From: Prionace glauca
Lineage: Eukaryota; Chordata; Chondrichthyes; Carcharhiniformes; Carcharhinidae
DNA: 64,000 nt
Reading direction: 5' to 3'
Assembly (NCBI GenBank): GCA_037974335.1
Contig: CM075760.1
Span: 18,880,960 to 18,944,959 of the forward strand
In this document: positions 9,435 to 21,497 of the stretch, piece after piece
Layout of the letters: the number at the start of each line of letters is the position of its first letter
Numbering within the stretch: the first letter of the stretch is position 1
Made by a program: the position numbers and the translations under genes
The notes under the pieces: model-generated
The model's input: only the letters and a program-made list of their open reading frames with translations
Database searches by the model: none
Told to the model about the DNA's origin: nothing

Positions 9435-10996
9435 ATGTTCTGGATTATACCACCTGAGCTTCGTATTCTTTGGGTATTTTACGACATCCAAAGGATTTAC
9501 TACCCGTTCCTTGCTGTAGTTGGTGTCACTGGTAAGTCATAATTCTCTATGTTCATTGTCCTTGTCTATGTTACCCAGTTATTGATATTATTCTGTGTAA
9601 CTTTCATGGTTTGTTGCTGTGAATGCACTGGAAACATTTCTCCTTGCCACACAGCTATCCTCACACTACCTGACATTCATTTTAAATCTTTCTACTTTAC
9701 GGTTGTCGTTATGTAACATGATTTCCAGTGTTATGATTCACAGCCAATTCCAAATCAGTTGATTTAACATCTTCAACTGCACAGCCTTCAGCACAATCAA
9801 AGCAGAGTCATCCAGACCAGAAACATTTGCTCCAAACCTACTGGCACCATTGTGTCCCCCCACATACAAACCTGAAGAAGGCAGCAAATTGGAGACTTTA
9901 TTAACTGGTGAATTTGGTTTCTTGCTACATCATAGCGGGGCTTTTCTGCTGTGAACTTTGTCTCGAGCAGAATAGGTGAACTTAGTCTATTCTGAGGTGG
10001 ATTTAATAAAAATGTTTCAGCTGTTACCAAGGATCCTGAGAGATTGTTTCTCTTGTGCTCAGTCTAAAATACGAGTAAATTGTGTTTCTCTTCCTTACAG
10101 TGAATGTATTGACGATTCTTATCCTGTCGCGAGGGAAGTGTGGTCTTTCCAAAAGTGTGATACGTTACCTCATTTCCATGTCAGCGGCGGATTTACTGGT
10201 CATTATCATCGATCTCATTTTGAGGCAAATTCCCATGAAGTTTGAATTTTTAATCATTTACCATATTAAAATATGTAATATCCATGCTGTCTTTCTTTAT
10301 GCAGTCACTGATTGCTCTGTCTGGTTCACTGTCTCTTTCACCTTTGATCGGTTTGTGGCTATTACTTGTCAGAAGCTGAAAATAAAATACTGCAATGAGA
10401 AAACTGCAACAGTGGTTCTCGGAACTGTGAGTGTGCTATTCAGTGTAAAGAACATTTTCTGGTATTTCATGTATGGTGATAGATATGCGTTTCAGAATAT
10501 TCCCCATTTTTGTTATGTTGACAATGATGCCCACTATTCTGCAGCATGGGGAGTGGTTGAAAATCTGCATTATATTTTAACTCCGTTCATTCCTTTTTTG
10601 TTGATTCTGTTGCTGAATGTTTTCACCATTAAACACATTCTAGGGTCCACCAAATTCCGCAGGAGACTTCAGAGCCACAAGTGTATGGATACTTCAAAGG
10701 ACCCAGAGACAGTGAAGAGAAGAAAATCCATTATCTTACTGTTTGCTCTATCAGGAAATTTTATCCTGCTATGGTCAATCTTACTTATCCACTCCTTTTG
10801 TGAACGATTATATAATTTAAACTTAATTCATTTTTATATTCCTGCATTTGTGCGGGAATTAGGATTTATGCTCCAACTCCTGAGTTGCTGCACCAATACA
10901 TACATTTATGCAGTGACCCAGACACAATTCAGAGAGGACCTGAAGAATGTGATCAGATTTCCATTTAATGCAATTGTGAAATTACTTACTGAATAA
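9435..10996 (+). CDS. GPR139-like class A G-protein-coupled receptor, two exons
   Basis: Exon 1 is 9,435-9,531 and exon 2 is 10,101-10,996. The donor (CTG|GTAAGT) and acceptor (CCTTACAG|TG) join in phase to a 330-residue protein. A short N-terminus with YYPFLAVVGV leads into TM1, as in GPR139/GPR142. CGLSKSVIRYL precedes TM2 (SMSAADLLV). A conserved Cys91 precedes TM3, and the TM3 end is DRF (residues 115-117) in place of DRY. The partner Cys is 170 in loop 2. TM7 ends with N298-T-Y-I-Y in place of NPxxY, then TQFREDLKN in helix 8. Seven hydrophobic segments are visible and no disruption. The ligand is unknown; GPR139 itself responds to aromatic amino acids. It lies between the tRNA inverted repeat and a partial third copy of that repeat's end. 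The exon 1-2 split in TM1 supports the family assignment. Confidence 0.88.
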
Positions 10997-12306
10997 CAGA
11001 TTTCTTCTTCAACAACAGGAAGCCCCCAAGCAGAATTTCTCATGGGAAGATCACTTTGACCAAAGTTAAGTCTGATCTTCCAAGGGTGGAAGTTGACACC
11101 CAGTGCCATTCCCATCAACCGGGAGGGGCACTTAAAGGCAGTTGATAGGTTATTAGTAAAGAATCATGGCAATGGATCCGCGTGGTTGTGAGGGACGTTC
11201 CTATCAGGGCTTGTTTCCTATCAATTCTGTTTGGGAGATACCCTCCCATGGGAATGCTTCAATCATCTACAAGCCAAAAAACCCCAACCATTGCAAGAAA
11301 AAAAATCAATTCCCAGCACACCACGAACTTCAGAAAGAATTCCAGGCACTCCAGCTCCTGCTCTCCATCTCCACCAATGAGAAACTCAGGGCCTGAAACA
11401 GACACAGCGGGTTTAGCCTCTCGACCACATTGTCTCCCAGTAAAGGGAACTCAGGCCACAGTGCTGGTGGTGGAAGAGGCGAGCTTCCGTCTGCAGAAAC
11501 TCACTCACTTAGGAGGCCGAGCAGGACGCACCAGACCCAGCATTGAAACGAGCCGTTGATGTCGTCTATATGGATATCAGTAAGGTGTTTGACAAAGATT
11601 CAGAAAATAGCACTTGCCCCAATTTTTCTCCATTTCTCTATAACTGCAGTTGTATTATATCATTAAAGACATAAGGGTTTGTAAAAGTCCTATGGCTGTG
11701 AGATTATGTACTGCATTAACATTTAACAAAAACAATTTGAAATGAGTCAGGTGATTTGAAAATATTTTCCAAGTTTTCAAACGCTATAATCGCTATAATT
11801 CAGAACAGCGAAAGCATGGAAGTGTTTAGAATTGTATGTGCGCACAAAGCTGCCACACCAGCAGAGAATGTCTATTGCTGTTTATATTACAAGTACAGGT
11901 TTTATCAATATATAAAATACACAGCAAGTCGGTAATAATCAGTACAATGAGGATAGTCTAAAACTTTTAAAGAACGGTGCTTTTAAATCTGCAAAATGCT
12001 GAGGTGGAAAGCAGATAGTTTGAAGTGACGAAAATCTGTTGTGTGTTTACCTCGTAAGTTTCACAGTATCAGCAGTGACGAGATTGGACAGTTTTGGAAA
12101 TTAAAAAAATCACATGAAAAACCTGTGAGACTATTTCACCTCACTGTCGATTTCTTGTTCCAGATAACAACAATTAGTGTTTCATTGGCTGAAGGAGTCA
12201 TTCATGTTCTTTCTGGACATGACTTTTCTCCAACAAATATTCCTTGTGTATATATTTTTTTTAAATTATGAAGTGGAAAGGCGGGCTAAATGTTCCATCG
12301 CTATCT
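10997..12306. other. Unassigned region downstream of GPCR, one LINE scrap
   Basis: The likely 3' UTR of the receptor comes first. At 11,551-11,600 a short piece encodes AVDVVYMDISKVFDK, matching motif A of the CR1-like reverse transcriptase at 29.3 kb, so a LINE fragment sits here. The rest (11.6-12.3 kb) is AT-rich with nothing I recognise. Confidence 0.5.
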
Positions 12307-12377
12307 TCCCTAATGGTCCATCTGTTTGGAATCAGCCCTCCCACCATCGCGGCCTGGGTTTAATTCGGGTCAGGGAA
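12307..12377 (+). pseudogene. Degraded tRNA-Glu-like sequence
   Basis: Begins TCCCTAATGGTCC and ends GGGTCAGGGAA, with a GCGGCCTGGGTTTAATTC T arm resembling the tRNA-Glu T arm. The anticodon region is degraded and D-arm bases are missing. Third Glu-like relic in the window. Confidence 0.55.
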
Positions 12378-13239
12378 TGACAATTTGTTGATTGCGTGCA
12401 GCAGATGAACGAAGAGGACCTGGAATTGCTTCCTGATTGAAAACAGGAGCGATAGCTCCAGTGACTCGAGTTCTCTTGTTGGTCAGTCATGCTTGCATTT
12501 CAATGTTGTCTCTTTCAGAGATATTCATTCAGAATGATGATGTTGGTGTTAAATAAATGTATTGAAGTTAAAGGTTGAATCAAAAGAACGGAAAAATGCA
12601 ATTTGCTTTGATAAGATTTATTTTTGCTGCTCATTTTCGTATCAGCAAATCGTCATTTTCTGCAAAAGGAGAGTATGATGTTGGATAAGTGATCAGAGAG
12701 CGCCCTCCCGTGGACAGTACAGCATTGGAAACAGGCGCAGAAACCAGACCCAAAATATCTGCACTCAGAGACACACCCAATACAGCCACACACTGGACAA
12801 GAGTAAACTTCCGTTTAACATCCACACTGTTAGCACCATTTAGAGTTTTGAAGGTTTCAGTCAATTTGCCTCTTACTCTTTTGAACTCTCTGGGTACAAA
12901 CCTGACATCATTATCCTTTTCTCATAAGATAACCCAAACATAGCTGGCAATGGTTTAGTGAAACTCCTCTGAACTATTATTTTAACACATTAACTTTTTT
13001 TTAAGATAAGGAGACAAGAACTGTGCACAATATTCGAGATATGCCCACTGCCCTCGCCAACGGCCAAATTTCCGATCTATCTTTGTGCCGTTAGCACATT
13101 TAGCATTTATATCTTCACTCTCTTCATCACTGCAGAAATCATCCCAATTATATGTTTCTTCACAAATTCAGCCAGAATGTATTTGTTCAGGTCAGATCCA
13201 GTTTAATTAACTTGTTTGAGTTTTATGCTGAGTAACAGA
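12378..13239. other. Unassigned, faint LINE traces
   Basis: On the minus strand 12,800-12,910 reads KLTETFKTLNGANSVDVKRKF, weakly like the C-terminal tail of CR1-like LINEs. 13,005-13,080 has the ACTGTGCACAATATTC motif of an old LINE 3' end. No gene is seen. Confidence 0.35.
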
Positions 13240-14340
13240 TAGTTTGTGAGTGTATTTCTCTTAATAGTCCAAAAGTCATGTGATACTGTGCTGCACCGCA
13301 GCCTTGTGAGTAACTGTGGAGATCAGAGAATAAAATGGATAGGAGCAACATGGATAGGAAATTGTCTGAGTGCCAGGAAACAATTCGTAGCTGTTTTTCG
13401 GAGTAGAAAAAATCTTGCAGTCATGTTGCCAGGAAAAGGTTATATGAACATTGAAATTCACGACATAGTAATGCCCGAGAGCTTGAAGTGGAGGCCAGAC
13501 TTTCAAAATCTGTGAACGATCCAAAACTTGGAAACATTGCCAACCATCAGTAAATCATTCAGAACTTCTGAACGCAAAAAGAAACTAATTGGTGGAATGG
13601 ATGAGTAATTTGGATATTTATCCTATTGCAGAGAAAAGTTCCATGATTAGTTTTGTTCAGCAGAATTTGAAGAGAAAAATGGAAATAATGAAAAGGCCAT
13701 GAAAGTGAATATAGACGCCGAGGGACTGGAGTGAATATGTGTATAAACCGTTCATGATGCAAGATAGGTTCAGACAGAAAAAGGGAATAGGTTTTTTTTG
13801 TCTATTGGGGAAAAGAATGCAGAAGCAAGGAAGTTGTGCTATTTTTGTAGCTAACACATGGAAAATAGTCAGCCGAAAAAATCGTTCCAATTTTGGGCAC
13901 CGAACGTAAGGCAGGATGTAAAATCAATAGGCTGGAAGCAGGGAAGAAAAACACGAGAATAATTCCAGAGATCAGAAACTTCGGTGGCGAAAATATTTTG
14001 GAGAGGTTCGGACTAATTTCCTTGACTGAAAGTTGCTGATGTGACTTTAATGAGACATTCAAAATCCTGAGGGGTCTTGATAGAGTAGATAGAGAGAAAC
14101 TGGTCAATGACAGAAAGATCTTGACACAGAGGGCGCGGGTTGTAGTAAATTGGTGGAAGAAACATGGAGACATCACGAAAAACATTGTCAGACAGTGAGT
14201 GATCCAGATCTGGAATGTGCTGTTTGAGAGTGTGGTGCAGGCAGAGCCAATTAATGGGTTCAAAATGGGATTGGATAATTGTCTGAAAATGAACAAAATG
14301 CTAGACTGTGGGGTACAGAGTGTTCTTGGATGAATTGCTC
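13240..14340 (+). mobile_element. Heavily degraded CR1-like LINE
   Basis: Plus-strand translation near 13,240-13,400 retains CDTVLHRSLVSNCG and IGNCLSARKQFVAVF, recognisable as the reverse-transcriptase stretch around motif A and after it. 13,900-14,290 preserves the LINE C-terminal nucleotide pattern (CTGAGGGGTCTTGATAGAGT). Many frame breaks; old. Confidence 0.6.
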
Positions 14341-15090
14341 CTTTAGAGGACCAAAACATACATGACGCTTCAAAATGGCTTTCTTCTCTGCTGCAAGTAC
14401 TTTATCAATGTTGAAAGGAAGATAGTAGCACAGAGGTAACGTCTCTGCGAAAGTAATTCCGAGGGTAGGCAAATTTCTCAAGATATATATTCAAATCCAA
14501 CTACAAAAGGTTCTAAAATGCAATTACAGTTTTGAATTTACAGATCGTTTCCGTAATTGCGGACATGACAAGAAATATATCAGATTCTCTAACATTCTGC
14601 CGAAAGGAAAACCTTCCATCATTCCCCAGATTAGCCCAGAGGTGACTCCAGGCGCACACGTGTTTGGCGATTACGTGCCTTCTATGATGTCTAGAAAACC
14701 AGTAAATTCAATGTATTAGTGATTGCCAATATATGCTGGCCTTACCAGCTGGATATACAGCTCACCAAAGAATAAGAAACAGCAACTGAAATCAGCATTT
14801 CACAACACCTGCAATAGCAAAAGTCGTCCAGGAGATGGCAGTGAAACTGTGCTCTTTGGTACGACATGACACAGATGATCATCTCAGTTATTTCTGTAGT
14901 AGACTCAGTCTTTGTCCATCCTAAACGTGACCCAGTTTCTCTGACACGAAATGATATTTCTGATTATCTGGCAATAATTCTCAGTTGATTCTGTATTCAG
15001 CAAAATCCCAGTTGTTACAATACTGCACCAAGCCTCATTGCTCCATTTATTCTGGCAGTTATGACAGCACGGAATTAATTCTCGCCTAAT
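14341..15090. other. Unassigned AT-rich region
   Basis: No gene, RNA or repeat recognised here. Confidence 0.4.
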
Positions 15091-15682
15091 GTCATGAAAC
15101 TCCATATCTCCGCTGTTACTTCACTGGACCCTCTCACTCCTGATAATGCACCAGGATATGTTACTGTTTGCATTACACCAGGCTCTGTCTCACTTATTAC
15201 ATTGTTGGAACCTGCCACTTATAAAGAAACATGGACAGCCTCTCAATCACTGCTGCACTAGTCCGCCTCCCTGTTTATATTGAATAATATCCTGTCTCTA
15301 ATTATTCTGTTACATGAATTATTTATTTCTGCAATTGCCCCGTCAAAGTTTACATCGACCTAAAGGTTTGGTTTGGAATTACTGCATCGGATTTGTCTCA
15401 GTTTATATCTTACAATGGCCAGAATCAGACAAAATTACACGAGGGGACAGTTTTATTGCGCTGTCTCCATAATTAATGCGCCACATCATACCTTTGTTCA
15501 CTTTACACATTATCATTTCTCAAATTTTGTTTTACTTTGTATTGTCTCACTTGTTATTCCACTGGGCCACATCTCTGTTTATGTCACACCAGATCATGTC
15601 CCTATTTTCTGATAGCGCTGATACGCTGGAAACAGTCTCAGTTTAAATTACAGCGCACAATGTCTCTGCATATATTAGGATA
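15091..15682. repeat. Degenerate short-period repeat (CTGTTTATATTACAC type)
   Basis: Variants of GTCTCTGTTTATATTACACC recur at irregular 25-50-bp spacing. The same motif, in either orientation, appears at 22.4-23.3, 26.3, 39.7-39.9 and 40.3 kb. An ancient, eroded tandem or dispersed repeat of unknown family. Confidence 0.5.
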
Positions 15683-16390
15683 GACCGTGTCTTTGTCAAA
15701 ACTGAGTATGGCATATCTCTGATTATATCAGAAAACACCACGCTGGTTAGAAATATACTGCATACTCTCTCTCAATAATGACTGAACTGGGCCCAGTCTG
15801 CATTCATATTAGTACAGGTGCTTTATCGATATCTTGTCCACTCGACTGTCTCCGTATCACTGCATAAAACCCGTCCCTTGTTTATATTACAACAGATCAT
15901 ATTAGTTGAATTGACCATGCAAAGTTGTCCGTTATTTTCCCTTAGAATATGTGGATTAGCCATGGTAACTGTGTGGGGCTAACGGGGATAGGGCAGAGGG
16001 GAGAAGCTGAGTGGGACACAGACTCGGTGGACAAGATTTGTGTTTCTGAACTGTAGGAATTCGATGGTTCTATGTCCAAGAAACATCACAGACATTTGCG
16101 TGCTTATTTATTTCAAATATTCTATTTTCTAATACCCACCTTTGGAGAAATGATCTCTTTTAGCAATTCCCCTTCAGTTTTCCCAATCATAACCTTCAGC
16201 CCATCTCTGCCTTCCATGAATGCATGAAAACACCAAAGAGTTCATGTATTTCACCTGAAGAGCATTTAATATGTAACTATTTATTGACAACCATTCTGTT
16301 GTTTGCTCATGCGTTAAGCATGATTACAGCCTCACTATTTTGTTCCTGGCGTTAACTTATCTGTGTTTAGAGATCTGTTGGAAAATGGAT
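15683..16390. repeat. Third copy of the inverted-duplication outer end
   Basis: 15,683-16,018 matches 8,640-8,984 in direct orientation. 16,018-16,161 matches the reverse complement of 1-153. 16,288-16,390 matches 8,985-9,100. This copy keeps roughly 270 bases that the right arm has lost. Confidence 0.85.
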
Positions 16391-17164
16391 AAATCACATC
16401 TGGAATGACGAGGAGATTACGAAAATTGATCTTCTCAGTGTCTCAATAAACTTCCTGATGTACGACTCAATTGTGTGCTGATTTGTGAAAATGATGGTGA
16501 AAATGACCCTGGATATATAGCCGACAGGAGATAATCACACCTGTAATTCTCAGACTTCTGATTCCTATTGATGCAAAGGATTGAAACATCTGCTACTCTC
16601 CAGATAAGGAGCAATATTTCTGTTTAACCGTTACCTTCACCAATTCCATGGTAACCATCCTAAATATTTTCTACTGTGTATAGGTTGTACAATCTCGGTA
16701 ATACGATGAATCAGGATCGGGTGCATCATAAGGATGGCCCGACAGTATGATATAAACAATGATATTGCCAGGTGAACATGGACTGCAGCGATTCAAGATA
16801 GCAGGTCATCACCACATTGTCAGGGGCAATCAGAGAAGGGCAACAGATGTCAGTGCTGCCCACACCCTATAAATGATTAAAAATTATGCTCTAACAGCAG
16901 AGGAAGAACCTAACCTAATATAGACAGATATGCTAGCGCCATGATGACATAAACTGGCTGGGAGAGTCACGTAAAGCAATGTATGGGATCTCGCGAGTAA
17001 GAGAGACAAGCATGGTATAACATTTAAATATTTTTTTTGTGCGTGTGATAATTCTAGGAAGAGTAATTTGTCCAATAGTGGCTGGCAGGTGTCAAATGAA
17101 GCATCATTAGACACAGGTTCTAATTCACAACTGATTGGATAACGGTTTCCAAAAAATAATCATG
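16391..17164. other. Unassigned, with a small interspersed-repeat piece
   Basis: 16,760-16,880 resembles, in reverse orientation, the common shark repeat also seen at 31.84 and 40.75 kb (GCAGTCCATG and GGGCAATAAATG-like motifs). The remainder is unremarkable. Confidence 0.4.
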
Positions 17165-18425
17165 GAGAATTAGAACATTATAATTTGAATGACTGGCCCC
17201 AGTGTATCACTAACAGAGACAGTTGGGCCCGGAGTCAGACTGGGACCTGAGAATTAGAACATTACAATGTGAATGACTGGCCCCAGTGTATCACTGACAG
17301 AGACAGCTGGGCCCGGAGTTAGACTGGGACCTGAGAATTAGAACATTACAATGTGACTGACTGGCCCCAGTGTATCACTGACAGAGACAGCTGGGCCCGG
17401 AGTCAGACTGGGACCTGAGAATTAGAACATTACAATGTGAATGACTGGCCCCAGTGTATCACTAACAGAGACAGCTGGGCCCGGAGTCAGACTGGGACCT
17501 GAGAATTAGAACATTACAATGTGAATGACTGGCCCCAGTGTATCACTGACAGAGACAGCTGGGCCCAGAGTCAGACTGGGACCTGAGAATTAGAACATTA
17601 CAATGTGAATGACTGGCCCCAGTGTATCACTAACAGAGACAGCTGGGCCCGGAGTCAGACTGGGACCTGAGAATTAGAACATTACAATGTGAATGACTGG
17701 CCCCAGTGTATCACTAACAGAGACAGCTGGGCCCGGAGTCAGACTGGGACCTGAGAATTAGAACATTACAATGTGAATGACTGGCCCCAGTGTATCACTG
17801 ACAGAGACAGCTGGGCCCGGAGTCAGACTGGGACCTGAGTATTAGAACATTACAATGTGAATGACTGGCCCCAGTGTATCACTGACAGAGACAGCTGGGC
17901 CCGGAGTCAGACTGGGACCTGAGAATTAGAACATTACAATGTGAATGACTGGCCCCAGTGTATCACTGACAGAGACAGCTGGGCCCGGAGTCAGACTGGG
18001 ACCTGAGAATTAGAACATTACAATGTGAATGACTGGCCCCAGTGTATCACTGACAGAGACAGCTGGGCCCGGAGTCAGACTGGGACCTGAGAATTAGAAC
18101 ATTACAATGTGAATGACTGGCCCCAGTGTATCACTGACAGAGACAGCTGGGGCCCGGAGTCAGACTGGAACCTGAGAATTAGAACATTACAATGTGAATG
18201 ACTGGCTCCAGTGTATCACTGACAGAGACAGCTGGGCCCGGAGTCAGACTGGGACCTGAGAATTAGAACATTACAATGTGAATGACCGGCCCCAGTGTAT
18301 CACTGACAGAGACAGCTGGGCCCGGAGTCAGACTGGGACCTGAGAATTAGAACATTACAATGTGAATGACTGGCCCCAGTGTATCACTGACAGAGATAGC
18401 TGGGCCCGGAGTCAGACTGGGACCT
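17165..18425. repeat. 84-bp minisatellite, 15 copies
   Basis: Unit starts GAGAATTAGAACATTACAAT and ends GGAGTCAGACTGGGACCT; the period is 84 bases. About 15 units follow head to tail with very few differences (TAACAGAGAC versus TGACAGAGAC, one extra G near 18,147). The first unit is the most diverged. No reading frame is conserved. Confidence 0.95.
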
Positions 18426-18720
18426 GATATAAGGAAGGAATCATTTCTGGGGCCTGAGAGCAGGTTTATTTGTCAGGAGCAGTGAGGCAGGGATTTGTGT
18501 GGCAAACACGGATTGGAAACCCTACCACAACCGCAAGAGTGACTGATGCCACCTGACCGAGGCTTGTATTCACGAGGACTGAAACGACGAACTATGAAAA
18601 GCAGTGCAATAAATGTTCAGGATTATTGTGTTTTTCCTAAAAAACAGTTTGATCCGATGCTAATCTGTTCAAAGTGATGTTTTGTAAATAGAATCGACTT
18701 TCGGAATGGGTCCTGGCAAT
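18426..18720. other. Spacer between minisatellite and microsatellite
   Basis: Unique-looking sequence with no gene seen. Confidence 0.4.
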
Positions 18721-19106
18721 TACACACACCCACACACCCACACACACACACCCACACATACACACCCACACACACACACCCACTCACACACACCCACACA
18801 TACACACACACACAAACACACACACACACCCACACACACCCACACATACACACAAACACACACACAGACACACACCCACACACACACACCCACACACACA
18901 CACCGACACACACACACCCACACCCACACCCACACACACACACCCACACATACACACACACACAAACACACACACAGACACACACACAAACACACACAAA
19001 CACACACAAACACACACACACACACACCTACACACACACAAACACACACACACTCACACACACACACACACAAACACACACAGACACACTCACACAACAC
19101 ACAGGT
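18721..19106. repeat. CA-rich microsatellite with CCCACA variants
   Basis: Nearly pure CACACA with interspersed CCCACA, ACATAC and AAACAC. Long apparent proteins on either strand are low-complexity artefacts. Confidence 0.97.
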
Positions 19107-20629
19107 GCTGTCAAAAGATAAGATTAGCACAAGACGACAGTTGTATAAATATTTCATTTTATTCCGTTTTAATGAAGGACAGGGAGAGACACAAAAAGGA
19201 TGCTGGGACACTGATATAGATAAACCTTAAAATTCCCCCATTCTCGAGAATCCTTCAAAACTTCATCCCATGAAGGATATATCGAATTTATTTTCCAAAG
19301 TTTCTGTGAAATCTAATTCCATCACCCTTCCAAGCTGTTCATTCCAGTTCATCACAACTCCTGTGTAAAAGGAAACACTTATCTTTCTGTCTCGCTGCTC
19401 AATGAAATAAATTTGTGCCCATTGGTTGCTGACCGTCCCCCAGTTGAAAGATTCTCTCTTTAATTAACCCAATCACAACTTCATGATTATGAACACTAAT
19501 AAATGTGTTGGAAAGACTGGCAAGGAGATAGAGACCGCGGGAGAGTTAGGAGAAAGCAAAACCGGGGGGGCTGACAGATAAAAGCTGAGGAACAAAAATA
19601 AATAGCAATGGAGAGAAAATGATCAAACAACGAAAGATAACAGCTATCATTCCCTCCCTTCACAGATCCCGGGGGAGTTCAATGACTGATTCACTGACCA
19701 TCCAGTTATGTCCGGGAATGGAAACTTTAACCAGATCACACCAGTCTCATTTGTAAATGTCACCGCAATGTGACCTGTCTAACTCTGCCCTGACTCTGTG
19801 GGCAGATATAGGCCGCACTGACAGATGTTCTCACCAGATTGTGGTCTCTGGATTTATTTTCTGCTCGGAAGTGAGATGTGCGGTTTGGAACCGGCAGCAG
19901 AGAAACAGGAAATCGTGTTACCTGAGAATGAAACAACCGGGGCCAGTTTGATGTTATCACCGTGAACAGTCTTCCTGCCTGTGAGGCTAAACTCACTCTG
20001 AAAGCATCAAGAACAACCATACAGATTGCTGCCGGTCTCAGCATTACAGTCACCCCCATTCCCATATTAATGATTCAAGAAAATGGCCATATTTGGGGTT
20101 TAAACAGATTAATTGAGGGAAGATGGACTGAAGGTTACCATTGAGGGAAAATTAAAGCAACATTTGTTATCCGCAGAAACATTCCGAAATAGAAAGTTTA
20201 AGTGTGCTAGGTGTTGTGTGTGAGAAATAGAGGAGAGAGGTTAATTGAGTGAAATGGTTAAGTTCCTACAATGAATTTTTCTCTGCTGAGATTTTTGTGC
20301 TTTATCTTTTCAGTCACAAGGTGCCTTAAGGAAGAAGAAAGAAATAGTCTCGGAGTCAGATCCGTCTCCTGGGAACCTGTGTGAGTTAATGGAGACGAAG
20401 AGAGAGAAGAGAGGTTATCTGATTTAGGTTCAGTCTGAGACAGAGAAAGAGAGAAGTTCAGTGAATCATTTGAAAGATGCATTGCCTTGGCAGCGGAATG
20501 ACCAGCTGTACATCACATTCAAGAGCGTCCAGGGCCATTCAGTAACTTTATTTATTGACTGAGACATTGAATGTGCAATAAATGCTGAATAAATTACAAT
20601 ATCATGCTTAAAATTAATAGGAATTATTT
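19107..20629. other. Unassigned, old LINE 3' end likely
   Basis: 19,260-19,480 has the pattern CCAAAGTTTCTGTGAAATCT...CATTCCAGTTCATCACAACTC known from degraded LINE 3' ends. 19.5-20.6 kb shows no gene that I recognise. Confidence 0.4.
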
Positions 20630-20820
20630 ACACAGTCATTAGCACTGGTACCTCACACTGTTAGGGACACAGGTTCCATTTAAGCCTTGTGTAACTGTGT
20701 GGTGTTTACACATTCACCCCGTATGTGCGTGGGTTTCCTCCAGGTTTACTGCTTTCTTCCTACAGTCCAAAGATGTACAGGTTGGTTGGAGTGGCCATGT
20801 TGAATTGTCCTTTAATGTCC
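20630..20820 (+). repeat. Degraded tRNA-headed SINE
   Basis: Retains CATTAGCACTGGTACCTCACA, GTGTTTACACATTC, GTGGGTTTCCTCCAGG and GTCCAAAGATGTACAGGTT in order. Confidence 0.7.
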
Positions 20821-21404
20821 ATTTGACATACATTCATTCTGTTCCTCAATCTCTTTTGAACAAGAGGATGTTACAAGTTTCATCCCAAGCTTTCAATAAA
20901 ATATTTCAGGAAATGCGACAGCAATTAAATATGATGAACAACTCCCAGTAGTTATTAACAAGACGAAACACATTCTTCGAACCCCATTACATTTTTAAAG
21001 CTAATTTCCATTTTTTCATCTCGTTCTGTCCTTTTTTTCCATCTGTCAAACGCATTTTATATAAAACCAGTTACTGAGACAGTGTTGGCTTTAATATTAG
21101 TGTCCAATATAACACGACGTAAGGCACGGATATGTTCAGTAGTGCATGACACAGAGCCTAACAGAATCATATCTGAGATGGAGCCCAATGTAACAGAAAT
21201 GGCCTCTTGGCTGAACAAGAACTCAGAAATGACGATTTGTAACATTTCTCACGGCATGTCATCATATAATAATAAATGGTTTGGTGTGTTATGTCATATA
21301 AACTAATATAAGATCTATTGCAATAATGATGCAAGTGAGTCGCATGCAGTAAATAAACATACAAGGCCCAGTGTCTTGCTGTACATGTCTACAACAAATG
21401 TATG
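20821..21404. other. Unassigned AT-rich region
   Basis: No gene or clear repeat seen. Confidence 0.4.
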
Positions 21405-21457
21405 TGCGAGAGAGAGGGAGAGAGAGAGAGAGAGAGAGGCAGGGGCAGAGGCGGAGC

Positions 21458-21496
<39 letters not shown>

Positions 21497-21497
21497 C
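21405..21497. repeat. GA microsatellite
   Basis: GAGAGA run interrupted by GGCAGGGGCAGAGGCGGAGC. Confidence 0.95.

Noticed and set aside
10082-10100. GPCR starting at an internal ATG or TTG of exon 2
   Set aside because: A good acceptor ends at 10,100, and exon 1 supplies the family N-terminus and first part of TM1 in phase.
12631-12864. Possible second receptor or immune gene on minus
   Set aside because: Only a weak LINE-tail resemblance, with no domain.
17165-18425. CRISPR-like array
   Set aside because: Pure tandem 84-bp units with no unique spacers, in vertebrate DNA.
18623-19230. Long Cys/Val or His/Thr open frames
   Set aside because: They are translations of the CA microsatellite, with no conserved or complex sequence.
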